A stretch of DNA of 64,000 bases from Maribacter caenipelagi (GTDB lineage: Bacteria > Bacteroidota > Bacteroidia > Flavobacteriales > Flavobacteriaceae), in NCBI RefSeq assembly GCF_004364175.1, contig NZ_SNZW01000013.1, positions 484,629 to 548,628 on the forward strand, read 5' to 3'. Shown here in pieces: positions 1 through 11,537 of the stretch (positions are counted from its first letter, which is position 1; every line of letters begins with the position of its first letter). Both the position numbers and the translations under genes were made by a program. The notes below the pieces were generated by a model that was given only the letters and a program-made list of their open reading frames with translations, was not told the origin of the DNA and searched no databases.

Positions 1-3000
1 ACAATGGTAGCTTCAATTAGCTCAAAACAACCATTAGAATCTTGTGCTATAATAATATAATCACCAGGTGTCAATTCATCGAAAGTGTTGTCATCACTAA
101 AGCGATCTAGGTTAGGTGAAATTGCATATTGGTATGTACCTGATCCTCCAAGCATATTCACGGTAATGCTACCATCTTCCTGCCCATTACAGGTGACATC
201 GTTAATAGTGGTATTTGCGGTGTCTATAAGAAGTTCTTCTGGTTCGGTAATCGAAATTAATTGAGATGTTACTTCACAATCATCACTTTGAACTCTTACA
301 TAATACGAACCAGCCAATAAATCTGTTAACAGACCTGTTGGTTGATTTGCACGAATTTCATTGGTTAAACCTGCATCAGAAAATAATGCATATTGATAAT
401 TACCCAATCCACCTTGTGCTTCTGCATTGATAACTCCGCTATCGTCACCGTTACAACTAATTGTTGGGTTGTCGTTATCTAAAGTAACAGTCAAAGGAAT
501 TATCGGATTTATAGTAACGCTATTACTTATAACCGATACACAACCAAAACTATCTTGAATATAGTACTGATATGTATTTGGTAGAACACCTGTAAATAAA
601 TGGGTGTTAGGTCCGTTGGTTTCATTCATAGCGTTGAATGCCGATGTACCATCTGTATTCCACATATATGGGCCCGTACCACCAGAAGCTGTTAATAAAA
701 GTTGTGCATCATCTAAGCAAGTTGCTCTTTGCTCAGTTACAAGTTGACCTCTAACTTCTACTGGTTCGGCAATTTCAAAAATGTTCGTTTCATCAGAACA
801 GTTTAGGTCATCTAGAATAGTAACACTGTAATATCCTGATCTTAAATTCGTGAATGTTGCTGTAGTCTGTGAGCTAGATGTTTGTAAAAGGTTAGCACCT
901 GTACCATTGCCATCATATGTTTTAAGAATGTATCTGTAATTTGTTGATACGGATCTTGGCGTAAACGCTGCCGTAATTATTCCGTCCGTATCACCTTCAC
1001 ACTCTAGACCTATAACTGATTGAATATTTGCAACAATTGGTTCAGGCGGAGTCAACGTAAACGCATTGGTAAAGGTTTCTGTACAACCTAAACTATCGGT
1101 AATTTCTACTGTATATTGACCATCACTTAAACCTGTAAATAAATTTCTGTTAACTTGGTTTGCCGTGTAGGTAGTTGTTGAACTTACATGTGTCAATACA
1201 ATATTGAAAGGTGCTTTACCTCCATTAGGAGTAATGTTTGCACTACCCATATCATTACTACAACCAACATCTTTTGTTTCTATTGTCGCTAAAGTAATTG
1301 CTGCACTAGGTGATGTAATCGTAAATGATCTTTCTTGAATACATTCAGGAGTTCCAACTTGTGAAGCTCTCAAGATATAGCTACCTGCTGCTACCGGAAT
1401 AGAAGCTGTTGTTCCTGTTCCTGTAAAAGTATCTGCATCATCTGTGCGTGTTGTGGCTGTTCCGTCGGCATTTAAAACTTCCCAGTTGAAGTCGCCAATA
1501 TAAGTAGCATCGGTAAACGTTACCTCAATAGCGCCATCTGTTCCAAAACATACTAAATCAGAAAGTTTATTGACTTCAATATTGAATGTATTAGGGTCTT
1601 CTACGATATGAGTTCGTGTTATTTCACAACCCGTAGTTACATTCTTAATACCAATTGTATAGCTTCCTATTGCCAAGTTCGTAAATACGTTATCACCTGT
1701 TTGGTATGTTGTAGATGGTAATATTCTAAACTCAAAATTAGCAAGATTGGCGGTGGTGTTCGTAACTGTACTAGTTACATTAACAGTAATGTTTTCACCA
1801 CTGTTTACACAATCTAAATCTCTGTCTACGTTAATTGTTGCATCAACAAAAATATCATAAGGATTTATGGTAACTAAGTGCTCGGCCGAACAACCTTTGT
1901 TATCATATACACGAACAATAATATCTGCACCAGCGGCATCAGTATGAGTATACGTTAAACTACTGCTGTTTTGAAGGATATCTGAAGTTGCATCATTTAT
2001 AAATTCAAAGCGATTGTAAGTTCCGCTTCCACCATTAATAGTGCCTGGGTTTATGGTAATTGTAGCATTGTTGGTGTCGTTTCCGTTTGTACATGCAAAT
2101 TGAACTGGAACAGGGGCGGTAAATGTGATACCTATATTTTCATCAACAATTATAGTTTTTACTGTAGTACAGTTATTTGGACCTCTAGCGGTGACATCAT
2201 ATGAACCACCTGGTAGACCAATGTAAGATTGTGTACCCGCATTCCAAGATGCAGTTGCAGGCATTGGGCTTAAGTCATAAGTTAACGGATTGTTACCATT
2301 ATTTACCTGAACCAATTCTATGCTGCCATCATTAGCACCGGAACAACTAACTTCAATAGGAGTAGCCGTAAAATCTGGACGTATGGCCGCAGGAATAGTT
2401 ACTGCAAAAGTTCTACTACAATTTGGAGAAGCAGTGCCAATATCATAAACATTTACGGTGTAAATTGTATCTATTGTATTGTCTGGTACGCTAACAGGTA
2501 CATTCATTGTACCACCTGTAAGAGTTTGTCGTGTTTCAACATCATTTGATGAGCTATCAAGAATCTCAAACTCATAATTTCCAGAACCTGAAATACCTTC
2601 AATAGCTATTTCTGCCTCAAAACCGGCACCACAACCTAACTGTTGATCTAAGCTTGCAGAAGCTTGTAGGGTAGGATGAACATCTATATTTATTGTATCT
2701 GTACAACCAGTTTCATCTTTAACATACACATCATAATTACCTGCAGGTACTGTGTTATAGGTCCCGTTGTTGTTTTGGTATGTACTACCACCATCAATAG
2801 AATAAAGAATAGTTCCTGTACCAGTGGCATTAATAGTAACTGACGCATTTGTATCACAATTAGCAATTACCACATCAACAATAATTGGCGCGGCCGTAAA
2901 AATCATATTAACATCATTAAGAGAATACGAACAACCGAATTGATCTTCTACATCAACCGTATAAGTTCCTGCGGGAGAACCTGCCGGTATCTCTATAGGG

Positions 3001-6000
3001 TTATCGCCTGTTGCTGTTATATTAGCAAAAGGAGCAGGACCTGTAATGGTATAGAAGTAATTACCACCACCACCTTGTAGGTTGTCAATTAAAATTAACC
3101 CAGGGCTTTCACAAGAAATATCTTGAATAGATTGGGTGTCTCCTGTAATTTCATCCAACATTTCTAGAATCTCATTTTCACTTGCACTGATACATTGTGG
3201 TGTTCCGCCATTATATTGTTGTACTTCAATGTAGTATTCATTTTCTGGTAAGCTTATGATGTCAATGGTACTTGAAAAACTAATAATACCTCCACTTGAT
3301 CTAACAATGTTACCATCAATATCATATAGAAACCATTCCATGTCAGGTTCTATGCTACCATCGGTATCTACAATAGTATAACTTATCTCTCCGTTACTTG
3401 AGCCTTCACAAGCCGGCGTGATAACTGAAGTAATATCCATAGGGTTGGTAATGATATCATTTACGTTAACACTACTTTGTCTTACACAACCAACGGCATC
3501 CCTAACATAGAACGCATAGGTTCTACCTGGTACTAAATTATTAAATGTGTGTGTGGTACCTGCGGCATACGGTGTAGTCCATCCGTTAACAGGAGTAACT
3601 AAGTTAAAGTTAGCTGGATCCTCTGAATATGTATATTCATAAGGTGCAGTACCATTTTGACCACGAACACTTACTTGAAGCTCATTACAATTTACAATGA
3701 TCGGCAGTATAGTTATGTCCAGATCATCTAATGGAAAAGGAATTATTATTCTTGGTAAATCTGTCTTGCAGATGGTGTTTCCACTTCCATCTACCGTTCT
3801 TATAGAGGGTTCAACTTCTTGACCAGAGGTATAGCCCCTAAACTGATCAGATGTTTGCCAAGTTGTACCACCATCATCACTAAATTCTAGCGTGCCAATT
3901 GTGGTTGGATAATTTAGAATATCAAATCCGAAATCATTTGGATCACCTGTACATGCTATCGGAGTTCTACCTTCTGCATCGGCAGTTAATTCAATTGGTG
4001 CAGTTATTGTCACAAATTCAGTTTCTGAGCATCCTGCTTCGTCGGTAATAACAACTTCATAATTACCTGAACCAAGATTGTAATATGTTTTAGTGGTTCC
4101 TATGACATCAGTTTGTACTTGATCTGGTGTACCGTTAGTAACATCTACCAATCGGTAATCGAAAGGAGAAAGACCGTCATTGATGGTTACTTCAATATTA
4201 CCTGTGCCATCATGACAATCTGGGTCTGTTGCTACTGCTGATATGTCCAATACCGGGTTGGCAGCAATAGTTTCGGTTACCATTGTCTGGCAAGCATCGG
4301 TAGCATTTGCCTTATCTCTTACGTAAATGACATAATCCCCAATATTTGCTAGCGCAATTGCTGCCGAATTACTAGTAGAGAAATCAGCATCAGTAACTGT
4401 ATTCCCTGAAGGAATAAATGCATACATGAAATTGTTGTCTCCGCCTGAAGCTGTTGCCGTCAAACTACCATCGGCACATAAACTTGCATTTACAGGAACT
4501 ACACTAAGAGAAATTGTGGGAGCTATGGTTATTGATTGAATAGCTGAAGCACAACCATATTGGTCATTTACCTCAACATCATATGTACCTTCAGATAGGT
4601 TACTAAATGTATATGTTACTTCTGTAATAGGAGAAGGTGTTTGCCAAGCTCCGCCATTAATTCTAAATGAGTAATTACCATTACCATCAGTAACAGTAGC
4701 GGTTACCGTACCGTTGTTTTGACCGTCATAACACTGTGTGGCTGTTAAATCAAAAGCAATAGTTTCTGGTTGAATTACGGTCACAGTAGAAACGGACACT
4801 GCCTCACAATTATTCTGATCTCTAACCCTAACATGATACTCGCCAGCTGGTACATTCAAGAATTGTGCTGATGTACTAAAAGCCCTAACCATAGTGTTAT
4901 CGGTTAATTCTAATTGATATTCATACCCTGGTGTACCTTCTGTAGCAGATGCTTGTAAAGTGGCACCAGTATTAAAACAGGTGAACTCTGCCATTTGTTG
5001 AATATCTGCCGTTAACGCATTTGGCGATATTAAGGTGACTGTCGTCGCTGAGATTGCCGTACATGTATTATCGTCTATTTTTTCGACCATAATAGAATAC
5101 GTACCATCTGCAAGGGTAGAAGATGTTGTAATTGGAGATGTTGTTTCCGTCGTCCAAGTTGTACCACCGTCTATGGAATATTGATATCCGAAAGCAGGGT
5201 CAAAATTTAAAACCTCAAAACGAATACTACCATTATCGCTACCGTTACATTTAGGGTCGGTACTACCTAAAATTGCTACTTCAAAAGTTTTACCAGATTC
5301 TACAATAACTGTAATGTCTTCAGTTTTCTCACATAACTCTGGAGTCTGCGAAGCCTGAATATCATCTAGTACCAAGAAGTTACCATTATCACTATCAAGA
5401 TTGGTACGTAATACAACACCAACTGCAGTATTTGCACCAGGATCAAATGTAACTGTTCTCAAATGCCAGTCATCTGCATCGTTGTTTTGTGGAATAGCTG
5501 CTGTTGCTTGACTACTGATTACATTACCAGAACCATCAACTAATTCTACCAATACTTCTGGGTCGTTGCCTGAAGCATTATCTATTAAAATATTATATGC
5601 GTAGAATGATATGGTGATATCTTGATTGGCAAGAGCTTCTAATCCCGTTCTTGACCATAAAATATTATTATTGCCTGCTGATGTACTTACCCCAATTGCC
5701 ATAAACCTACCATCTGTTATACCTGAATGGTCATTAGGACTTCTCCAAGAAGCATTTGGGTTGGTTATTCTGTTCGTAACAGCATATTCAGCATTTACAA
5801 GAATTCCTGCAGGACCTAAATTACAATCCGTATCTGTTCCGTTTTGTGGTTCATAACAATATCCTGCTCCTATTTCTGCTATCTGTGTAGTAACACCAGC
5901 TCCAAAATTTTCAAGGAATAATGTACTTTGATCAGCAGCTATAGAACTCGTATAACCTACTGTTATGGTTTGTGTACCAGAAGCGACATTGTTGAAAATA

Positions 6001-9000
6001 TTGCTATCTAATGGAGTGTTATCCGTACCGTTTAATTTGTAGGTATATGTAAAGTCTGTGGTGTTTGATGGGGTAATTGTAACTACGCCGACTCCATCAC
6101 ATTCATATGTAATATCATTAGTAAAAGTAGGATCAATAGCAGCGCTAGGTACCGTAATTTCTAAATCTGTGAAACAACCTAAAGCATCTTTTATAGCTAA
6201 TTGATAGGAGCCTGGAGTTAAACGTTGCTGGTCAACTGAAGAGAAAGTACCACCACCGTCAAAACTATATTGGTAGGGAGCTTGACCGCCACTACCATTT
6301 AAAATCTTTACTAGAGCATTAGGTGTTGCAGCGCCAGAAGTATCGCAAGATGCATCTTCTATAATAGAAGGTGATGCTGTTAATGTAAATGGTTGGGTAA
6401 CTTCATATTCATAAGTCTCTATACAACCATTACCAGTTGTACCACTAGAATCCATAACTGTAATAGTATAATTACCGGCTGAAATGTTGTTGAAAAAGTT
6501 CTCTGTTTGGTAAGTAGTACCACCATCAAGACTATATTTATAAGGGGCATTACCACCAGATGCATTAATCGTCAATACAGCTGTAGAAGAATCTGCACAG
6601 GTAATAGCTGAGTTTGATGCACCAATTGCGATTGTACCCAAATCTTCCATTGTTACTATATTAGAGAAGCCATAACACCCGTTAGCATCTCTGATTACAA
6701 ATATATATTCTCCATCTTTATTAGGTATATATGTTGAAGGTGTTCCTTCATATCCGAATAAAAATGTTGAATTTGATGTAAAATCAGAATCTGGAATAGT
6801 AGTTTCATCAGCATATGGAGCTATACCATCTTTACTATAAATTGCAAATTCATAATCCGTAGTTCCACCTGACGGAGTTAAGTTGATAACACCGGCGGTA
6901 CATGTAATATTTTCTTGGTTTGTAGCTGTTAATCGTAGTTCAGGAATTTCGTCTACGGTAATAGTTTGCTCATCTGTACAACCATCTATAGTAGAGGTTA
7001 CAATAACATAGTCATCTGCTGCAAGACCTGTAAATGTATGCGTGTTATCAGACGAAACTAAGTTGTTGGCTACCAAAGCTCCTTTGCCACCACTACCATT
7101 GTCAAAGTAAAGCTCATAGCTATACTCTGGCGAAACGTTTAAGGCCTGTATAGAAATTGTTCCCGTATCGTTACAATCAAAAGGGGTAGTGCTAGGGGTT
7201 ACTTCAAAAATTCTTTCGGCAATACCAATTTCTTCAGTTTCGAATACACAACTGTTCTCTATTGGAGCACCCGTTGATGGATTAAGTTGTGCAATCTGTA
7301 CTATATAGGTACCGCTAGTTGCGATAGCAAAATTCGGACCTTGACCAGCACTAAAAGGCACTGCGATAGAATTGTTTTCAACATCATATAACTGATAACC
7401 GTAACCGCTACCTAAATTAATTACTCTAATAGAACCTTCGGTGTCACAAATGATATCAGATGAATCTGGCTCAGGAATGTCTAAAGTATTTTGATAAGCA
7501 TTGAAATAGAATCTACTAAAACATCCGCCTTCATAACCGATAACCACTCTATATTTACCACTTTCTGTTACCGTAAAATTATCGGCATCTGTTTCTTCGT
7601 TCCATGTCCATCCACCATTAGAATTTGCACAGTTATCACTTACATCGCCACAAGTAGCAACATTACAACTGGTCTCATCAAGTTTTTCCCATTTAATGGA
7701 TAAAGCATCGGTAATACCTAATTGAATAAATGCACTATCAGTATCACCACATAGAAATATATGGGGCATATCACTATTATCATTGGAACAAGAAACTGTT
7801 TCACCCTGAATATCATTATCAGGGTTACTATCACTATTTACTTGATTTAAGTAACTGATAATTGGGTTGGTCTGTGTTTCTCCATATCTTTCTACGGTGA
7901 TTAATTCAGTATGACTGGCACACCCTGCCGTTGATGTTTTTTCAACAATATAATTACCTACAGTTGTTACGGTCAACGTGTTTGAAGTACCGTCATTTAA
8001 AATAGTATCTCCAGAATCTATGGCTCCATTATTATTCGTATCTATTGCCCAAGTGTAGGTGTCAAAACCTAAACCTGCAGAAAGTGTTCCACTAGCACCA
8101 CAAAGTTCTACGGTACGTGCAACATTACAATTTGCCAATGCGTCAGAAACATTGTTAGCCGCTACTTCTAAAGTAGTGGTACAAGCACCTGCAGGGTTAC
8201 TGCCATCTTCATCTGAAAATGTATTAGTGTTCAGCGTACCTTGATATTCTGCATAAGCGTGATTCTCTAATTGAGAAGCACAGGCAGCAACAAACTCAGA
8301 ACAGTCACCTGCGACAGAAACAGTCATTTTAATTTTATATTCTGGATCACCTATTTGAACTAAATCATTTGGGATTGCGAACTCTATAGTTCGCGTACTT
8401 TCTATATAACTACTAGTAACACCAGGTGCATCATCAATATTAATATTGTCTAGATTTACATTATCTGGTAGTATATTTTTTATGGTGAAATCGGTTGCAT
8501 CGTCATCACCTGTATTTTGAAATCTTAATACATAATTGTAAGTGTCTCCTAAATCAACATCTTGTCCATTGATATCGGTACCGCCCAATAATTCAGATGT
8601 ATTGCCCAATACGATTACTGGTGCAAATACTTGGTTGTAAGATGCTGCATTTATGGTACCATCTGTTGGGTCAACTACAGGAACTCCTGTACCATATTCT
8701 CCGCCATCACCACCGTCAGTGGCATCGTTTTTATAGAACTCGTTGGCATCGCTACAACCATCATCGTCACTATCTAAATCTAACGAATCTGGGTAGCTAT
8801 CACTATCGGAATCACAACCTGCGGTTAAAAGATTACCTCTCAATACTGTAGGTCCTTTTTGTTCTTGGCCTATGGTAACTGAATTGGCACCAGATGTATT
8901 CCAAGAAATTGTATTTGCAGGTGTATCCAATACCATTACTTCGAGAGGGCTGCTGGTGGTTCTTTTTGCGAAAAGTTCAAATTTTCCATTTTGATCAATG

Positions 9001-11375
9001 ATAACTCGCAATACCGGATTACCAATAGATCCACTAATAGTCCAAATATTTGGATTGCCATTTTGCCCATACCTTGTGCCATCTAAGAATCTAACAGTAT
9101 TGCCAGCGGTATTAATTTCAAACTGCACTTCTCCCGCAACATCATTACCGTTAATATTTAGGGTAAATGAATTGTCTAACTCATAAATATCAAGAATCAA
9201 GTAATTATTAACACTCAGTAATTCGCTGGTTACGGTGTTACCGTTGTTTATATTAACAGATAATGTTTCACACTCATCTTCATCATAAATACCGTCATTG
9301 TCGTCATCTAAATCGATTATGTCAATGATACCGTCTTTATCAAAATCGTTATGTACAAGAATATGTGCAGATGTATTATCTTCTGTAATGTTTGCGTCTA
9401 TTTGGTCTTGTGTATTATATGCTGTGTTCGTTAAACTTACTAAAGGAAGCGTATCAATTTCGTTTCCTGTTACCTCTAGAGTTAAAAATGCAACTTCTCC
9501 TGGTTCCAATGTACCAATATTCCAAACACTTCCGTTGAAAGACCCGGTAATTGTTGATGCTTCCATTAAAGTTAAACCGTCAGGGATATTATCTGTTATT
9601 TGTAAATTGGTAATATCATTAAAGTATAAGTTTTCTGCCCTAATTGTAAAAGTGGCAGTTTCTCCTTCAATTATTTCAGGTTTGTCAACTGTTTTTTCAA
9701 TTTGAACATCTGGTTCACAATAGAAAATTTTAATGGTTTGTGAATCGTAGGTACAAGGTCCTTTTGTTCCTCTTACATAGTAGTCACCTGCAACTGTTGC
9801 TGCATAATCGAAAGCATTAGCTCCGGGTATGGCTTCGCCATCAAAAAACCATTGGTAAGCATCAAAATTATCATCTGATGCTTCAAAAATGCTTGACCCA
9901 GCAAAACATTCTCCTAAGGTACCCCCATTAATCTGTAAAACTACTTCTGGTACGGTGTCAAAACCTGAGAAATAACCGGCAACACCTTGTGCACCATTAT
10001 ACCCAAAAAAACCAATGGCCATCGGTCCGGTTGATGTTACGCTGATATTTCCATCAAGATTAGGTATGTAGAACGTTTTCCAATCGTCTGATCCGGCTAC
10101 AGGGTCAGAAGCTGGTTTTGAAATTTCAATTCCGTTTTCAAATACCTTAACATTGGCGTCTGTAGTGTTAACAGATGCAATAATCGTTAATCCACCGGTT
10201 ACAGTTGTTCCTGCAATATTTCTAATATCAGGTATATTGTCCATTACATCTGGTAACAAACAGTTGACAGGGGCAACAAAGTTTAGACCTTGAGTATATA
10301 AATTGCTTGATCCTGCCATAGATTGATAAGCATATACATCTTTAGATGTTTGAACAAGTAAATTTGCACCAACAGAGTTTGATGAATAATGGTTACTCGG
10401 AATCTTATAATATTCGCCATTATTAATTGTGGCTATGGGAGTAGTGCTTCCGTTTACGAATATTTGTGTGTTATCTGCGGTTGCGATGATTAAAGGAAAT
10501 TCAGTAAGACCGTTAGTGTTTCCGTTTCCTCTAATAAATACATATTCTTTCCCTAATTTATTAATAGGTACTGGTTGATCTATACCTGCATCTCTGTGAC
10601 TTTGGTTATCTTGACTACCGAAATTTATAGAACCATTACTTATAACGATATCTTTTGTTGAAACTATGGATGCACCGATCCAACCATCTTCATGAGCTTT
10701 GGTGTAATTAGTTCCTATGTAGGTTTCATAGACAAAAGATTCGTTTGCATTTAAGGTTATGGTATGTGAATTGGCTGTAATACCTGCCCTATTGGTACCT
10801 ACTCTAAATTCACAACCAGGGTCATAACCAGATAATACAACAGTAGTATTGTCTTCTGTTGCCATAATACCCAAGGTATTGGACTTGGAAGAATGCGTAC
10901 CTTTGTTAGGCACACCGCCCCATTTGAAATTAGTACCCATTGCCTGCCTACCTTTGGCTGTTAACGATGCAGCTTGTGAACCAGATTTACCTCTGTAGTT
11001 TACATAGAATTTTTCTCCGCCAGCAGATATAAATCGCAAACCACTGTTGTTCAATACTACTCCGGTATTATTGTTGTCTACAAGGGTAATATTATTATCT
11101 CCATTGCCTAAAGTCCAAACACCTGGGTTAAGATTATCTATAGTTATAGTTCTTTCAACGGTGTTAGAAGTACCTCGATACACATAAACATTGAAAGGTG
11201 TGGTTTCTGGTGTAGATAAATATATTGCTTGGTTCTGTATACCTGCGTTGTTTTGACCCTGCTTCATTGGTGGTAAATAATGAAGATCACTTAATTGCGC
11301 AGTACCCAAAAATGAGCTGAAAGCAATTAGAAAAAATAAGAGAAATTTAATATTCGATTTTATCTGAGTAATCAT
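1..11375 (-). CDS. Giant secreted SprB-repeat adhesin (partial, 3' end outside window)
   Basis: The start codon is at 11375 and 3791 codons read without a stop to the left edge; I read the first ~1180 residues and checked the frame again near 4070 and at 5-60. Order seen: signal peptide (residues 1-27, ending FLGTAQ); an IgGFc-binding-like N-terminal region (about 40-470); a DUF11-type beta domain (about 555-680); an Asp-rich thrombospondin type 3 stretch (DLDDDNDG, about 680-705); a second one near 852-882 (DSDSDSYPDSLDLDSDDDG); a second DUF11-type domain (about 912-1028); then about 28 SprB/PKD-like modules from about 1140. One non-repeat, jelly-roll-like insert sits at about 1812-2012. Such proteins are exported by the type IX system through a C-terminal domain, which would lie outside the window. 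Likely a cell-surface adhesin, possibly for gliding; whether it is the sprB orthologue cannot be told. Confidence 0.9.
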   Translation of the reverse strand, partial: MITQIKSNIKFLLFFLIAFSSFLGTAQLSDLHYLPPMKQGQNNAGIQNQAIYLSTPETTPFNVYVYRGTSNTVERTITIDNLNPGVWTLGNGDNNITLVDNNNTGVVLNNSGLRFISAGGEKFYVNYRGKSGSQAASLTAKGRQAMGTNFKWGGVPNKGTHSSKSNTLGIMATEDNTTVVLSGYDPGCEFRVGTNRAGITANSHTITLNANESFVYETYIGTNYTKAHEDGWIGASIVSTKDIVISNGSINFGSQDNQSHRDAGIDQPVPINKLGKEYVFIRGNGNTNGLTEFPLIIATADNTQIFVNGSTTPIATINNGEYYKIPSNHYSSNSVGANLLVQTSKDVYAYQSMAGSSNLYTQGLNFVAPVNCLLPDVMDNIPDIRNIAGTTVTGGLTIIASVNTTDANVKVFENGIEISKPASDPVAGSDDWKTFYIPNLDGNISVTSTGPMAIGFFGYNGAQGVAGYFSGFDTVPEVVLQINGGTLGECFAGSSIFEASDDNFDAYQWFFDGEAIPGANAFDYAATVAGDYYVRGTKGPCTYDSQTIKIFYCEPDVQIEKTVDKPEIIEGETATFTIRAENLYFNDITNLQITDNIPDGLTLMEASTITGSFNGSVWNIGTLEPGEVAFLTLEVTGNEIDTLPLVSLTNTAYNTQDQIDANITEDNTSAHILVHNDFDKDGIIDIIDLDDDNDGIYDEDECETLSVNINNGNTVTSELLSVNNYLILDIYELDNSFTLNINGNDVAGEVQFEINTAGNTVRFLDGTRYGQNGNPNIWTISGSIGNPVLRVIIDQNGKFELFAKRTTSSPLEVMVLDTPANTISWNTSGANSVTIGQEQKGPTVLRGNLLTAGCDSDSDSYPDSLDLDSDDDGCSDANEFYKNDATDGGDGGEYGTGVPVVDPTDGTINAASYNQVFAPVIVLGNTSELLGGTDINGQDVDLGDTYNYVLRFQNTGDDDATDFTIKNILPDNVNLDNINIDDAPGVTSSYIESTRTIEFAIPNDLVQIGDPEYKIKMTVSVAGDCSEFVAACASQLENHAYAEYQGTLNTNTFSDEDGSNPAGACTTTLEVAANNVSDALANCNVARTVELCGASGTLSAGLGFDTYTWAIDTNNNGAIDSGDTILNDGTSNTLTVTTVGNYIVEKTSTAGCASHTELITVERYGETQTNPIISYLNQVNSDSNPDNDIQGETVSCSNDNSDMPHIFLCGDTDSAFIQLGITDALSIKWEKLDETSCNVATCGDVSDNCANSNGGWTWNEETDADNFTVTESGKYRVVIGYEGGCFSRFYFNAYQNTLDIPEPDSSDIICDTEGSIRVINLGSGYGYQLYDVENNSIAVPFSAGQGPNFAIATSGTYIVQIAQLNPSTGAPIENSCVFETEEIGIAERIFEVTPSTTPFDCNDTGTISIQALNVSPEYSYELYFDNGSGGKGALVANNLVSSDNTHTFTGLAADDYVIVTSTIDGCTDEQTITVDEIPELRLTATNQENITCTAGVINLTPSGGTTDYEFAIYSKDGIAPYADETTIPDSDFTSNSTFLFGYEGTPSTYIPNKDGEYIFVIRDANGCYGFSNIVTMEDLGTIAIGASNSAITCADSSTAVLTINASGGNAPYKYSLDGGTTYQTENFFNNISAGNYTITVMDSSGTTGNGCIETYEYEVTQPFTLTASPSIIEDASCDTSGAATPNALVKILNGSGGQAPYQYSFDGGGTFSSVDQQRLTPGSYQLAIKDALGCFTDLEITVPSAAIDPTFTNDITYECDGVGVVTITPSNTTDFTYTYKLNGTDNTPLDSNIFNNVASGTQTITVGYTSSIAADQSTLFLENFGAGVTTQIAEIGAGYCYEPQNGTDTDCNLGPAGILVNAEYAVTNRITNPNASWRSPNDHSGITDGRFMAIGVSTSAGNNNILWSRTGLEALANQDITISFYAYNILIDNASGNDPEVLVELVDGSGNVISSQATAAIPQNNDADDWHLRTVTFDPGANTAVGVVLRTNLDSDNGNFLVLDDIQASQTPELCEKTEDITVIVESGKTFEVAILGSTDPKCNGSDNGSIRFEVLNFDPAFGYQYSIDGGTTWTTETTSPITTSSTLADGTYSIMVEKIDDNTCTAISATTVTLISPNALTADIQQMAEFTCFNTGATLQASATEGTPGYEYQLELTDNTMVRAFSTSAQFLNVPAGEYHVRVRDQNNCEAVSVSTVTVIQPETIAFDLTATQCYDGQNNGTVTATVTDGNGNYSFRINGGAWQTPSPITEVTYTFSNLSEGTYDVEVNDQYGCASAIQSITIAPTISLSVVPVNASLCADGSLTATASGGDNNFMYAFIPSGNTVTDADFSTSNSAAIALANIGDYVIYVRDKANATDACQTMVTETIAANPVLDISAVATDPDCHDGTGNIEVTINDGLSPFDYRLVDVTNGTPDQVQTDVIGTTKTYYNLGSGNYEVVITDEAGCSETEFVTITAPIELTADAEGRTPIACTGDPNDFGFDILNYPTTIGTLEFSDDGGTTWQTSDQFRGYTSGQEVEPSIRTVDGSGNTICKTDLPRIIIPFPLDDLDITILPIIVNCNELQVSVRGQNGTAPYEYTYSEDPANFNLVTPVNGWTTPYAAGTTHTFNNLVPGRTYAFYVRDAVGCVRQSSVNVNDIITNPMDITSVITPACEGSSNGEISYTIVDTDGSIEPDMEWFLYDIDGNIVRSSGGIISFSSTIDIISLPENEYYIEVQQYNGGTPQCISASENEILEMLDEITGDTQSIQDISCESPGLILIDNLQGGGGNYFYTITGPAPFANITATGDNPIEIPAGSPAGTYTVDVEDQFGCSYSLNDVNMIFTAAPIIVDVVIANCDTNASVTINATGTGTILYSIDGGSTYQNNNGTYNTVPAGNYDVYVKDETGCTDTINIDVHPTLQASASLDQQLGCGAGFEAEIAIEGISGSGNYEFEILDSSSNDVETRQTLTGGTMNVPVSVPDNTIDTIYTVNVYDIGTASPNCSRTFAVTIPAAIRPDFTATPIEVSCSGANDGSIELVQVNNGNNPLTYDLSPMPATASWNAGTQSYIGLPGGSYDVTARGPNNCTTVKTIIVDENIGITFTAPVPVQFACTNGNDTNNATITINPGTINGGSGTYNRFEFINDATSDILQNSSSLTYTHTDAAGADIIVRVYDNKGCSAEHLVTINPYDIFVDATINVDRDLDCVNSGENITVNVTSTVTNTTANLANFEFRILPSTTYQTGDNVFTNLAIGSYTIGIKNVTTGCEITRTHIVEDPNTFNIEVNKLSDLVCFGTDGAIEVTFTDATYIGDFNWEVLNADGTATTRTDDADTFTGTGTTASIPVAAGSYILRASQVGTPECIQERSFTITSPSAAITLATIETKDVGCSNDMGSANITPNGGKAPFNIVLTHVSSTTTYTANQVNRNLFTGLSDGQYTVEITDSLGCTETFTNAFTLTPPEPIVANIQSVIGLECEGDTDGIITAAFTPRSVSTNYRYILKTYDGNGTGANLLQTSSSQTTATFTNLRSGYYSVTILDDLNCSDETNIFEIAEPVEVRGQLVTEQRATCLDDAQLLLTASGGTGPYMWNTDGTSAFNAMNETNGPNTHLFTGVLPNTYQYYIQDSFGCVSVISNSVTINPIIPLTVTLDNDNPTISCNGDDSGVINAEAQGGLGNYQYALFSDAGLTNEIRANQPTGLLTDLLAGSYYVRVQSDDCEVTSQLISITEPEELLIDTANTTINDVTCNGQEDGSITVNMLGGSGTYQYAISPNLDRFSDDNTFDELTPGDYIIIAQDSNGCFELIEATI
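27..7950 (-). repeat. Tandem SprB/PKD-like protein modules
   Basis: About 28 modules of roughly 240-300 bp lie head to tail within the giant gene. Each typically opens with a Cys in a CxGxDDG-like context, has a GG-x-G-x-Y core and ends near a D-x-x-GC motif, so two cysteines recur per module. Examples: GSGNYEVVITDEAGC ending near 4025, and the QDSNGCFELI segment at 15-45. Modules are diverged at DNA level, so this is an old protein repeat rather than a recent expansion. The spacing is interrupted near 5340-5940 by the non-repeat domain. Confidence 0.8.
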
Positions 11376-11537
11376 TGGTATGGTTTCAAGTAGTACTATA
11401 AACAAATAAAGCCCGCTTTTTTCTCTTGGCTAAAAAAATGTTGTATACACGCGATATATGTTGCTGTAAGGGTAAATTCTATATACTTGATGAATTATAT
11501 TGGGTTGAATTGTTTATTTTGGAAGTAAATTTGAAGC

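Noticed and set aside
5626..9705. Open frames on the plus strand across the giant adhesin gene
   Set aside because: They are antisense shadows of the repeat protein: no signal or domain features, composition mirrors the opposite strand, and the minus-strand frame runs through unbroken.
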